47,225 nucleotides of DNA, from IMG/VR virus record IMGVR_UViG_3300014489_000002, positions 1 through 47,225 of that record; one strand, 5' to 3'. Under the pieces are notes generated by a model. It was given only the letters and a program-made list of their open reading frames with translations, ran no database searches and was not told the origin of the DNA. Of the stretch, positions 25,143-33,518 are shown in pieces (position 1 is the stretch's first letter; each line of letters starts with the position of its first letter). The position numbers were made by a program, and so were the translations under genes. This DNA comes from a virus.

Positions 25143-25553
25143 ATGGCGCGCTGGGCGAAGAAGGTCTGGACTGAGGCTGAGGATGCAATGATCCTCCAGA
25201 AGCGCGGCGAGTGCGCATCCTGGGACGCGATCACTGCGGCGTTAGGTAGTGTGACGCGGTGGACCGTGATCCAGCGCGGTGACGCGATCGGCGCCGTGCT
25301 GCCCGAGCCGGAAGAAGTCGAGGCAGAAGACCCCGATCGCCCGCCATATCCAGCCGGCCATCCGGTAACGTGGGGGCCGATCACCAAGGGAACATGCCTC
25401 GAAGGCAATCCCTACCCGGGGAGCCCGCCGGTCGCGGCGGAAACCCAGGCCATCATCGATTACATGGCGTTGCTTGATGCGGTGCGCGCCTGCAAAGGGA
25501 AAGTGAGGCGCGCGCATGTACAAAACGATCACGGACCTCATCCAGCCGGATAA
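25143..25553 (+). CDS. Small phage HTH/SANT-like protein
   Basis: The protein has 136 residues. The N-terminus KKVWTEAEDAMILQKRGECASW, then DAITAALG and RWTVIQRGDAIGA, has the Trp-spaced helices of a Myb/SANT or GcrA-like DNA-binding fold. The tail YPAGHPVTWGPITKG, then GNPYPG, is typical of a group of alphaproteobacterial phage proteins near terminase. It overlaps the portal start by 38 bases in another frame. It may be a regulator or packaging factor; the exact role is unknown. Confidence 0.6.
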   Translation: MARWAKKVWTEAEDAMILQKRGECASWDAITAALGSVTRWTVIQRGDAIGAVLPEPEEVEAEDPDRPPYPAGHPVTWGPITKGTCLEGNPYPGSPPVAAETQAIIDYMALLDAVRACKGKVRRAHVQNDHGPHPAG

Positions 25554-27039
25554 GGACTTTCCGCCCCGCGTGCACGAGATCGATCTGCTCGACAGGGTGC
25601 TCAAAGGCCGGATTTACGACGTTCTGACCAAGGAATTCCACGAAGAGCGGGAGCACGGCGGCGAATATATCCCGCTGCGCAAGCGGCGCCCGTCGGTGCG
25701 ATACAACCTGTGCCGCGTTGTGGTGCAGGACAGTGTGTCGCTGCTGTTCGGCGAAGGCCAGTTCCCCACGATCGAGTGCGAAGACCACGATCAACGCAAT
25801 GCGCTGCGCACGCTGCTAAAGGAAGCCCACGTCGAGGACATCATGGCCGACGCCGCGATCCGCGGCTCGGTCGGGTCCGTGGCCATCCAGTTGCGGGTGT
25901 TGAGCAAACGGCTGTTCTTCAAAGTATTCGACACGAAGTTTCTGACGCCGTGCTGGCGCCTTGATGCGCCAGATACTCTGGCCAGGATCACCGAGAAGTA
26001 TAAAGTTCACCGCGACGTGCTGCGTGCCAACGGATACTCGGTTTCCGACGACAATACGTGGTACTGGTTTCAACGGGTCTGGGACGATCAACGGGAAATC
26101 TGGTACCTGCCCTGGCCGGTGGTCGCCGAGATCACGGGCGCCGTGCAAATCCCGGTCGAGGACCCCGACCGCACTGTCACCCATGCCCTGGGCTTCGTGC
26201 CATGGGTCTGGATCCGCAACCTGCCGGGGGAATCCTCGACCGACGATCCGAACGACGGCGCCTGCACGTTCAAGGCGGCGATCGAGAACATGATCGAGAT
26301 CGACTATCAGCTTTCCCAGGCCGGCCGAGGGCTGAAATACTCGTCTGACCCGACGCTGCTGATCAAAGAACCCGCTTTCGCCGAGCAAAGCACCTTCGTT
26401 CGGTCCCCGGCCGAGGCGATTGTCACCTCGAAGGAAGGCGACGCCAAGCTGCTGGAGATCAGCGGCACGGCGAGCGGCGCGGTGCTCGAATACGTCCGGT
26501 TTCTTCGCGAACTCGCCCTGGAGGCGGTCCACGGCAACCGGACCCTGGCGGACAAGCTGTCGGCGGCGCAGTCCGGCCGGGCGCTCGAACTCATGCACCA
26601 GCCTCTGGTCTGGCTGGCGAGCCACCTGCGCGAGAGTTACGGCGAGGGGGCGCTGCTGGCCCTGGTCAACATGGTCGCGAGAGTTTCGCGGACCATGGAA
26701 CTGACCGTGAAGGGCGAGGCGGTGGCGCCGATCCAGGAAAAGACCGAAATCACCCTGCGGTGGGGGCCGTGGTTCAAGCCGACCGGGGATGACATGGTTT
26801 CGCAGGCCAATGCCGTGGCGACATGGCGCGCGGCCGGCGCGATCAGCCAGAAGACAGCCATCGCGATGGTTGCCGAGACAGTTTCCGTCGAAAACGTGGA
26901 GACCGAACTGACCGAAATCCAGGCTGACCAGAAGGCCATCCTGGCGGGTGAGGCGCTGGCCCCGAGCGGGTTGGCGATCCCCCAAGCCACCCCGAAGCCG
27001 AACGGCCCGAAGGGCAACGGCGGCAAAGGCAACGACTGA
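25516..27039 (+). CDS. Portal protein (SPP1 gp6-like)
   Basis: The protein has 507 residues. The N-terminal family hallmarks are RRPSVRYNLCRVVVQDSVSLLFGEGQ, read in parts, then AAIRGSVGSVAIQ and LPWPVVAEITG. The core helices ENMIEIDYQLSQAGRGLKY and QSGRALELMHQPLVWLA follow, then the LRWGPWFKPTGDD clip region. The C-terminus is a Lys/Pro/Gly-rich tail. Twelve copies form the ring through which DNA enters. It starts inside the preceding gene and is followed by the AT-rich insertion at 27238, not directly by the scaffold gene, which is unusual. Confidence 0.9.
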   Translation: MYKTITDLIQPDKDFPPRVHEIDLLDRVLKGRIYDVLTKEFHEEREHGGEYIPLRKRRPSVRYNLCRVVVQDSVSLLFGEGQFPTIECEDHDQRNALRTLLKEAHVEDIMADAAIRGSVGSVAIQLRVLSKRLFFKVFDTKFLTPCWRLDAPDTLARITEKYKVHRDVLRANGYSVSDDNTWYWFQRVWDDQREIWYLPWPVVAEITGAVQIPVEDPDRTVTHALGFVPWVWIRNLPGESSTDDPNDGACTFKAAIENMIEIDYQLSQAGRGLKYSSDPTLLIKEPAFAEQSTFVRSPAEAIVTSKEGDAKLLEISGTASGAVLEYVRFLRELALEAVHGNRTLADKLSAAQSGRALELMHQPLVWLASHLRESYGEGALLALVNMVARVSRTMELTVKGEAVAPIQEKTEITLRWGPWFKPTGDDMVSQANAVATWRAAGAISQKTAIAMVAETVSVENVETELTEIQADQKAILAGEALAPSGLAIPQATPKPNGPKGNGGKGND

Positions 27040-27070
27040 TCGGCGCCGTCAGTCCGGATGGAGCGCTGAG

Positions 27071-27223
27071 ATGGTCGTTCCGCAGAATCTCGCTTATCCT
27101 CGGAACAAGGCTCGTCACATTGGGCTTTCAGCCGATTTGGATGAACCCGTCGGCCATCTCCATCATTCCTCTAACGATACTCTCAACCCGCTTGCTACGT
27201 TGCTACGACCCGCCGAGACCTGA
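27071..27223 (+). CDS. Possible 50-residue protein after the portal gene
   Basis: This is a short frame, MVVPQNLAYPRNKARHIG onward, ending LLRPAET. GGAG lies 7 bases before ATG 27071. It is on the edge of the low-GC insertion, and the composition is intermediate. I recognise nothing in it. It may be part of the acquired segment with the GIY-YIG-like gene, or a chance frame. Confidence 0.3.
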   Translation: MVVPQNLAYPRNKARHIGLSADLDEPVGHLHHSSNDTLNPLATLLRPAET

Positions 27224-27237
27224 CCGAAGGACACCAC

Positions 27238-27927
27238 ATGCTGGAGCCTGTAACGCGATTTTGGGTCAGGATATTCGGAGAGCGCACTACAGCGTCTGGA
27301 GTCCATATCGATGAGGCCGACATAGTGGGGTGCTATGTCTCCATTCTAGGGACCGTGCCAATACACAGGGCAGCCGATATCCAGCACGACGTCGACCAAT
27401 ATTTAAATTCAAACAGGAATCGATTCGGTGATATCGCATCGAATAATCTCTCTTCGTTTCCTGCTACCGACGAGGTCGCAACGCCAATTTATATTATCAC
27501 ACTAATCGGCAAGAAGCTCAGACGAATAGTGTATGTCGGGCAAGCCGCGTCGGCCACAAATAGATTCAAAGGGGGGCACAGCGTGCTGTTAAAATTGCTT
27601 AGCCCCAGACATAGGCATTTTGACAAGTATATATCCTTTGCTGTCATTGCCATATCGACCTCACAAGGAGAACGAGTTCCTGTAGAGTGGATTTCTCCAG
27701 CCGAGCTGCGAGGAGAAATTATTGATCATGTGGAGCATTCACTAATTTGGAAGTTTCAGCCGCGCTTGAACTCTAATTTGAAGAACACGGAACCCAAAGA
27801 ATTTAGTTTTGCCATGAATTTTGAGGGAGATTCGAATGAATTCTTTGCTTTATCCGCTATTCGGGTAAGGGCGGCAAATCAACCTATTATCAAAGATACA
27901 CCAATTATTCGACCTCCTCCTCCATGA
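27238..27927 (+). CDS. GIY-YIG-like nuclease domain protein, AT-rich insertion
   Basis: The protein has 229 residues with ATG 27238 and AAGGA upstream. Central residues carry a divergent GIY-YIG pattern: TPIYIITLIGKKLRRIVYVGQA (strand pair with Y and YVG), then NRFKGGHSVLL (conserved Arg and His), and later VEHSLIWKFQPRLNSN (conserved Glu, then P-x-LN). The C-terminus ends in PIIRPPPP. Unlike the phage genes around it, it uses many A/T third bases. It splits the portal from the scaffold gene, as a homing-type or defence moron would. Catalysis is not proven; the fold call is from motif spacing. Confidence 0.6.
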   Translation: MLEPVTRFWVRIFGERTTASGVHIDEADIVGCYVSILGTVPIHRAADIQHDVDQYLNSNRNRFGDIASNNLSSFPATDEVATPIYIITLIGKKLRRIVYVGQAASATNRFKGGHSVLLKLLSPRHRHFDKYISFAVIAISTSQGERVPVEWISPAELRGEIIDHVEHSLIWKFQPRLNSNLKNTEPKEFSFAMNFEGDSNEFFALSAIRVRAANQPIIKDTPIIRPPPP

Positions 27928-28152
27928 GCATAATGGCCGGTTTTAAAGGATTCGCGCCCGCAAGCAGATTGTCGCGAACCCGCCCACAGCGGTCTTTCCG
28001 AAGCAGGGTGACCCTCCTGACCAAACACGGGCGGTTGTTGCTTCAGGCGGCCGGGAAGAACGCCCCGGCGACCTTTCAAAACCTCTGTGCCGAGGTGCCC
28101 ACAACCCATGCCCTTGGGCACTTGACCCGGGGGACAACTGAAGGATTCGACG
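27928..28152. other. Leader between the AT-rich insertion and the scaffold gene
   Basis: No gene is supported. GC returns to phage level within this stretch, marking the right edge of the insertion. A hairpin with stem GTGCCC/GGGCAC lies near 28095-28122, just before the scaffold gene. It may stabilise the 5' end or attenuate transcription. Confidence 0.4.
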
Positions 28153-28791
28153 ATGTTCATTCGCGGCGTGTCTGCGAACGAAATTCCGCGTGCGGCTGAC
28201 GACGGAGGCGGCAGCGATCCGCCCCTTACTCCAAAGCCAGCGCCCGCACTGACGCCAACCCCGGCGCCCACGCCGAGACCGGGGCCGGAAACGTTTTCAC
28301 GAGAGTATGTGACCGAACTTCGCGAGGAAAGCGCGGGCCACCGAACACGGGCCAAAACCGCCGAGGAAACCGCGACAGCGGCCAAGGCGGAGACCGCCAA
28401 GGCGAAGAAGGATGCCGACGACGCGATTGCCGCGGCGAAAACCGAAGCCGATGCGAAGGTCACCGCGGCCCAGACGGCCGCGAATGAACGGATCATCCGG
28501 GCCGAATTGAAGGCAGAGGCCATCAAAGCCGGGATGATCGATCTGGATGGGCTGAAATTGCTCGACACGTCAAAAGTCACGATCGGCGACGACGGCGAAG
28601 TGAAGATCCCCGACAAATTCTTCGAGGAAGCCAAAGTCGCAAAACCATGGCTGTTCGCCGCGGCGGGCACGAGCACATCGAGTACCGCGACCCCGCCCAA
28701 ACCTGGCGATCCAGGTCCAAAGGCGGCGAAAGACATGACGGCGGACGAACGCAAGGCCGCTTTGAAGGGTCTGGGCGTCACCCGCTTCTGA
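28153..28791 (+). CDS. Phage scaffolding protein
   Basis: The protein has 212 residues. It has a Pro/Thr-rich N-terminus, a long Ala/Lys/Glu coiled coil at about 55-120 (RTRAKTAEETATAAKAE and repeats of it), and a compact end with AEAIKAGMIDLDGLKLLD and IPDKFFEEAKVAKPWLF. This is the usual build of scaffold proteins beside the capsid gene. It directs prohead assembly and is lost before packaging. It is followed by paired hairpins and then the capsid gene. Confidence 0.8.
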   Translation: MFIRGVSANEIPRAADDGGGSDPPLTPKPAPALTPTPAPTPRPGPETFSREYVTELREESAGHRTRAKTAEETATAAKAETAKAKKDADDAIAAAKTEADAKVTAAQTAANERIIRAELKAEAIKAGMIDLDGLKLLDTSKVTIGDDGEVKIPDKFFEEAKVAKPWLFAAAGTSTSSTATPPKPGDPGPKAAKDMTADERKAALKGLGVTRF

Positions 28792-28813
28792 TGCCGCGCC
28801 GGCCCAGCTGATG

Positions 28814-28880
28814 CGCTTCGCGCGTTAAGCGCGGAGCCGCCGCCAACGCTTCGCCCGCCAAGGGCGGAGCCGTCACCAAC
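28814..28880. terminator. Two tandem hairpin repeats between scaffold and capsid genes
   Basis: A unit of 33 bp is repeated from about 28815 and 28848, sharing GCTTCGC and GCGGAGCCG. Each copy folds: CGCGC/GCGCG with loop GTTAA (28819-28833) and CGCCC/GGGCG with loop GCCAA (28852-28866). The arms differ between copies but pairing is kept, which suggests selection on RNA structure. There is no T-run, so processing or attenuation is more likely than simple termination. Confidence 0.55.
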
Positions 28881-28982
28881 GCGACGGGTGCGGACGGCAT
28901 GCTCCCCGCATGTTGGGCTGGCGCACGCCTACCAGGTCCAGGTGGCCAGGGGCATCAAACAATCACATGAAAGGAACGCCCC

Positions 28983-30290
28983 ATGGGCATTCAAAACTTT
29001 CCCGCGGTGCTCCAGCCGATCATCCAGCAAGGCTTCCTGGAGCACGCTTTCTATGAATCCCTGACGGCGACCACGGCATACCGGCAGATCGCCGACAAAG
29101 AGCCGTTCCCGGTCGGCGTCGGCGAAACTCTGACCAAGACCCGGACCGGCCTGCGCCCGGTGGCCACCACGCCGCTGGCACCGTCCACCAACACCAACTT
29201 CGACAACGGCCTGACGTCTTCGGTGCCCGGTGTCGAGCAGTACACCCTGACGGTGAACAAGTACGGCGATACCGTCGATCTCAACCTGGTCAGCCAAAAG
29301 GTCGGCATTCTCAATCAGTTCATGATAAATGCCCGCCAGCTTGGCGAACAGGTCGGGCGCACCATGGACGTGCTGGCGGCGAACGCGCTGTTCGGCGCCT
29401 ACATGGGCGGCAACACCCGGGTCAACGCGACCCTGGGCGCACCGGCGACCACCCTGGGAGTCGATGATATCCGCGGCTTCCAGTATGTCTTCGTCAACGG
29501 CGTGCAGACGGCGATTTCGTCCGGCCATCCCCTCGCGGTGACCGTCAACGGCGTCGCGGCCAGCGTCACCGGGGCGACCGCGGACGGGACCAACATCTCG
29601 ACCGCGCCAGGGGGCATTTCCGGCACCCTGACCACCGCCGCGAACGTCCTGGTGGCGAACGGCACCCTGGGCAATGCCGTGATCTCCGGCATCGCGCCAT
29701 CCATCCTGCGGCCGAACGGCCGCGCGACGACGGCCGCGCTGGTCGCCGGCGACACCATGGCGATGATCGCCAACGTGCTGCAGGCGAAGACCAACATGCA
29801 GTTGAACGGCGTGCCGGCGATCAACGGTGCATATCCCTGCTATCTCGATCCGCAGGCGCTGCAAGGCTTGTTCTCCGACGCGGACTTCAAGCTGCTCTAC
29901 CGCGGTGCCTATGGCAGCCAGGAATACAAGGAAGGCGAGATCATTTCGCTGCTAGGGATCCGCTTCACCCCGACCACGATGGCCCCGCAGCAAAACCTCG
30001 GCGGTCTGAACGTCCGCCGCGCGATCGTGGTTGGCGGCGGCGCGCTGATCGAAGCGGACTTCCCACTGGAAACGCCCGAGACAGACAACCCGTTGGCCGA
30101 GGTCTATACCCAGGAAGGCGTTCGTTTCACCAACCGGGCCCCGATGGACCGGTTGCAGGAGATCATCGCCCAGTCCTGGACCTGGACCGGTGGGTTCTGC
30201 GTCCCGACTGACACCACCGCCAACCCCACCGTGCTGCCGACCGCGACCAACGCCGCGTACAAGCGCGCGGTGATGATCGAGAGCCTGTAA
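28983..30290 (+). CDS. Major capsid protein
   Basis: The protein has 435 residues with AAAGGAACG just before the ATG. The N-terminal arm is FPAVLQPIIQQGFLEHAFYESL, read in parts; the core strands include VEQYTLTVNKYGDTVDLNLVS. The P-domain-like end has GAYPCYLDPQALQGLFSD, YKEGEIISLLGIRFTPTT and RRAIVVGGGALIEADFP. This is a HK97-fold capsid of the type following SPP1-like portals. A Gly/Thr/Ala-rich segment at about 175-240 (VTVNGVAASVTGATADG, NVLVANGTLGNAVISG) looks like an inserted beta domain exposed on the shell. Confidence 0.85.
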   Translation: MGIQNFPAVLQPIIQQGFLEHAFYESLTATTAYRQIADKEPFPVGVGETLTKTRTGLRPVATTPLAPSTNTNFDNGLTSSVPGVEQYTLTVNKYGDTVDLNLVSQKVGILNQFMINARQLGEQVGRTMDVLAANALFGAYMGGNTRVNATLGAPATTLGVDDIRGFQYVFVNGVQTAISSGHPLAVTVNGVAASVTGATADGTNISTAPGGISGTLTTAANVLVANGTLGNAVISGIAPSILRPNGRATTAALVAGDTMAMIANVLQAKTNMQLNGVPAINGAYPCYLDPQALQGLFSDADFKLLYRGAYGSQEYKEGEIISLLGIRFTPTTMAPQQNLGGLNVRRAIVVGGGALIEADFPLETPETDNPLAEVYTQEGVRFTNRAPMDRLQEIIAQSWTWTGGFCVPTDTTANPTVLPTATNAAYKRAVMIESL

Positions 30291-30378
30291 GGCCATGGCA
30301 AACGCCCTCGCCAGGCTGAAACCACAACCAGACGCTTTGGCGCGGGCGTTGTTCGGCAAACCCCCAGGAGACAATTAC

Positions 30379-30783
30379 ATGTCCGAAACCGACGCGGCCA
30401 AGATCGCCGCCGATCTTGAGGCGACCGCCGCGCTGGCGGCGAAGGATGACCAGATCGTGACCCTGATGGCCCAATGCGCGGAACTCACGGGCCGAGCCGG
30501 GACCGCCGAGGCCCGAGTGCTTGTGGTCGAAGGCTGGCTTGGCGGCAAAGATGCCGAAATCGCGGCGCTGCGCGCCACCAACGAAAAACTTGTCGCCGAA
30601 CTCGCCACCAGGCCGGCGGCGGCGACGCCCAAGGCGCCGAGCATTCGACTGATCGCCCCGCATGGCTTCATCGAAGACGGCAGCGGCATCCAACGCAACT
30701 GGCAGGCGGGCCAGATCGTGACCGATCCCGGCGAAATGGCGCTGCTGCGTGAGCGGAAGGCGCCGATCGTCGACGTCGTTTAA
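30379..30783 (+). CDS. Head-associated phage protein with coiled coil
   Basis: The protein has 134 residues. ATG 30379 is chosen for AGGAG upstream; an in-frame ATG 28 codons earlier is also open. A coiled coil covers most of the first 80 residues (AAKIAADLEATAALAAKDDQ, KDAEIAALRATNEK). The C-terminal 45 residues, IRLIAPHGFIED and WQAGQIVTDPGEMALL, form a module found in phage genes just after the capsid. It may be a decoration or head-completion factor. Confidence 0.6.
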   Translation: MSETDAAKIAADLEATAALAAKDDQIVTLMAQCAELTGRAGTAEARVLVVEGWLGGKDAEIAALRATNEKLVAELATRPAAATPKAPSIRLIAPHGFIEDGSGIQRNWQAGQIVTDPGEMALLRERKAPIVDVV

Positions 30784-30798
30784 CCGGAGGAGGCCCCG

Positions 30799-31212
30799 AT
30801 GTCGGGCAGTATCAACCTATCGACCGACCCGTTCACCGATGCTGAGAAAGCCGACATCCGACGCTTCTGCGGTTATCCGGCGTACGGCGCTGGCCCGAGC
30901 GGGTTCCAGGGCTGGCGCTACTTCCAGGCGTACGGTCTGCTCGAGTACCGGCTGAATAATCTGGCCTCGGCCGAATATCAGGTCGTGCGGCAGTATCTGG
31001 CCACGCTTTACACGCTGGAGACCGCTGTCCCTGGTGCCGGTGCCAATCTGGACACCGACAAGGCGTCAGTCTGGACCCGCAACCGGGATGAGGTCACGGA
31101 CCGAGCCGCGCTGTACAACGGATGGTGCGCGCGGCTGGCATCATTTCTTGGCCTTCCGACAGGCCCTAATTTCGGCAGCGGGTCCTCGTATTCGGTTTCG
31201 ATGCAGGTTTGA
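30799..31212 (+). CDS. Neck/head-tail connector protein
   Basis: The protein has 137 residues with GGAGG before the ATG. DPFTDAEKADIRRFCGYPAYG and WRYFQAYGLLEYRLNN are characteristic of a family of small connector proteins after the capsid in proteobacterial phages. The C-terminus has LYNGWCARLASFLGLP. The position after the capsid and before the tail genes supports a connector role. The next phage gene is displaced 2.3 kb away by the reverse-strand insertion. Confidence 0.7.
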   Translation: MSGSINLSTDPFTDAEKADIRRFCGYPAYGAGPSGFQGWRYFQAYGLLEYRLNNLASAEYQVVRQYLATLYTLETAVPGAGANLDTDKASVWTRNRDEVTDRAALYNGWCARLASFLGLPTGPNFGSGSSYSVSMQV

Positions 31213-31274
31213 TGGACCTGTTGGTCGCGACATCAGGACTTAGTGCATCCGTGGCCGAGCTCGCCAAGCAGAAA

Positions 31275-33077
31275 CTAAACACCACGGATGGTGAGGTGTT
31301 TCAGATCAGAAAGCGGTTTCACGTCTCTGACTCGGGTGCCTTTAAGATCGAGGGATTGAAGGTTGGTCAGTTTGGCCAACGGCGTCACGTTTTCAATTGG
31401 TGTTCCTCTGAGATCGAGTGATCGGAGATTTGTCAGCCCCCCGAGCGGTGCGAGATCAGTTACTCGCGTGTTCACAAGGTCAACCGATTCCAGGCTGGTC
31501 AGGCCGGCGAGCGGCGCGAGGTCTCTGACCCGAGTACCCCGGAGGTTGAGGATTTGCAGGTTAGTCAAGCCAGTGAGCAGCGTCGTTGCCTCGAAATTTT
31601 TCCTCCCGGATAAATTTAGCTGCCGTACGAACGGTCGCCACGATATTGGCGGAGCCTCCCCGTTGAGAATGAGGCGTGCGGCCTCCAGATCAACATCGAT
31701 ATCCTTTGAAACGCCTGAACCTCCATGCCGACTGGGAATCGCCGTATCAGGTTCGTCGAGAGGAAGTTGTGGACTGCTTCCCGCTGGGGGATTAATCTTG
31801 AGTTGCTCAATTAAAGTTGCGAATGCGAATCTGATATCACTTGGCAAATCAATTATCAGTTTCTCAATCGGCATCGTTGTCTCTGAGATAAAATCACCAA
31901 CACGTTTTACAAATACCGACTTGGTCGAAAAATCAGATGCGGCTGCGGCTACATAAAATGCAGCCACAATTCTTACCCCTGCGAGCAGGAGATTTCTTGT
32001 CGATCCGACGACTCGGGTTTTGGCCTTTTGTCCTTGAAATTCCCCGCGCTCGGCTGCGCCCATCAACACGGCCACCCGCACGGCATCTTCCGCGGAGATC
32101 AAATCTATAGACTTCGCGGCGGCCAACACTTCTGACGAAGGTGCGAGTAACTCACTCTTTGTGAGAAATGCTCCTGCGGCATCATCAAGAGCGGTCACCG
32201 TCGGAAATCCACGCAGCCACGGTGCGGCGTTTCGGATGAGATGACTGAGGGATCGACGCACATCTGGATCGAGAGGACTCGCGGAAGCGTCTTTCTCCAG
32301 CTGGAGGCGATTGTCTTGTTCAATAAAGGAGCCAAGCGCGAGCGCAGCTTCGTAGATAAAGCCAAGTTTGAGGTGCAGACTCGCCACGTCACAATCTACG
32401 TTTTCGACAAATGCTTTGGCAGCAGCCGAAATGCCCTGCCAACCTGTCGAATTGTCCAGCCGAATGGCGAGGGGCAGGAACTGCTTGGCATTTCTTACAA
32501 CAGCAGCATGCAGCTGTTGCATGAGCGGCTCCGCCGCCGCCTCCGCGTCCGAAAGATCGCCGGCAGGGTCCATCGCAATCCTTTCGGCGCGTTCGACCCA
32601 TCGAGCTCCAACGGGCTCCTGACTGACCCCCGAAAGCCGCCTGATGTGGGTAACCGTCCTGGCCTTCGCTTCGATCTTTCTCCGTTCCTCGGCAGCGTGC
32701 CGGCGTTGTTCCTCCTCCGCTTGTCGGCGTGCTTCCGCTGCTGCTTCCAGGATGGAGGTCTTCTCCTGTTCGCGGCGTTCGGCGTCACGCTTCCTGGAGT
32801 CGCGCTGCTGCTCAACAAGTGCCCGTTGCCGCGCCGCCAGTTCAGCCGCGGTCATGGCCCGAGTTGGTGGGGCCGCCGGTTCTGGTGACGAGGTTGTCGT
32901 TCCCGCCGGGGCGCCAGTGCGCTTCCTGCGTACCTCCACCTGGACGACCTTGGACCGCCCGAGACCGAAATTTTGCCGCACGCTCCCAGCCTCGACGCTG
33001 CGGCTGAGTGCTAGTCGTCCAGCCGGCCGCTGACTTACTCGGCCCTTATCGTTTGCTGTGTCATCGCCGCCACTCAT
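31275..33077 (-). CDS. Chimera: IF-2 N-terminal region fused to a helical domain and leucine-rich repeats
   Basis: The protein has 600 residues and is reverse to the late operon. Residues 1-150 resemble the N-terminus of alphaproteobacterial initiation factor IF-2: GRLALSRSVEAGSVRQNFG, GRSKVVQVEVRRKR, a linker, LAARQRALVEQQRDSRKRD and a Glu/Arg/Ala helix. No GTPase domain follows. Residues ~150-470 are helical and unknown to me (FLPLAIRLDNSTGW, RFAFATLIEQLK). Residues 480-600 hold five leucine-rich repeats of 22-23 residues, each like LTNLQSLDLKGTRVRDVKPL. This is clearly not a virion gene. It may be a regulatory or effector moron that competes with IF-2 contacts; that is only inference. Confidence 0.75.
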   Translation of the reverse strand: MSGGDDTANDKGRVSQRPAGRLALSRSVEAGSVRQNFGLGRSKVVQVEVRRKRTGAPAGTTTSSPEPAAPPTRAMTAAELAARQRALVEQQRDSRKRDAERREQEKTSILEAAAEARRQAEEEQRRHAAEERRKIEAKARTVTHIRRLSGVSQEPVGARWVERAERIAMDPAGDLSDAEAAAEPLMQQLHAAVVRNAKQFLPLAIRLDNSTGWQGISAAAKAFVENVDCDVASLHLKLGFIYEAALALGSFIEQDNRLQLEKDASASPLDPDVRRSLSHLIRNAAPWLRGFPTVTALDDAAGAFLTKSELLAPSSEVLAAAKSIDLISAEDAVRVAVLMGAAERGEFQGQKAKTRVVGSTRNLLLAGVRIVAAFYVAAAASDFSTKSVFVKRVGDFISETTMPIEKLIIDLPSDIRFAFATLIEQLKINPPAGSSPQLPLDEPDTAIPSRHGGSGVSKDIDVDLEAARLILNGEAPPISWRPFVRQLNLSGRKNFEATTLLTGLTNLQILNLRGTRVRDLAPLAGLTSLESVDLVNTRVTDLAPLGGLTNLRSLDLRGTPIENVTPLAKLTNLQSLDLKGTRVRDVKPLSDLKHLTIRGV

Positions 33078-33518
33078 TTGCCTGTCAGCCCCTTTGGCTT
33101 GACCGAATGGGAAATCCTGTCGTCCGGCTGATCGGTCGTAGCACTAATTACATCACCATTGCCGCAGCCTGTATCAGCGTGTTCATTGCCAAGCAGATCC
33201 CCCGGACAATTCGAAGCCCCCCGATAAGAGTGGGCAGCCAATCACAATTCTAGCGCATGGCACCGTCCTTTGCCATGAGTGAAGCTCCAAGCAGCCGAGC
33301 TTAGCTTACCTCCGTCGAGGCGACCGCCTCACACGACGCGCGCCAGCTTCGGGGCGGGGACGGTCCTACATGCGGCTCCGAAGTATTCCCTGGTTGTCGC
33401 GGTTGAACTCCCTCGGACGAACGTCTTCCAAGCCATTGTCCTGGCTGCAACACCTGTCGCCCGCCCATTCGGACGCGGGAACGGCGCGGATTCGCAAACA
33501 TCATGTCCGGAGGTAGCG
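33078..33518. other. Region between the LRR chimera and the next tail gene
   Basis: No gene is supported in these 441 bases; the plus-strand frame that begins at 33279 is an upstream extension without family features. A perfect inverted repeat CATGGCA/TGCCATG (33256-33277, 8-base loop) could be an operator or hairpin. The promoter of the reverse-strand chimera should lie near 33078-33250. The phage-like sequence resumes toward 33500 with GGAGG before the next ATG. Confidence 0.45.

Noticed and set aside
27924-28199. Plus-strand frame overlapping the scaffold start
   Set aside because: It overlaps the leader and the scaffold gene in another frame; no motif or ribosome site supports it.
33279-33518. 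N-terminal extension of the gene at 33519
   Set aside because: No ribosome site, no family similarity; GGAGG precedes ATG 33519.
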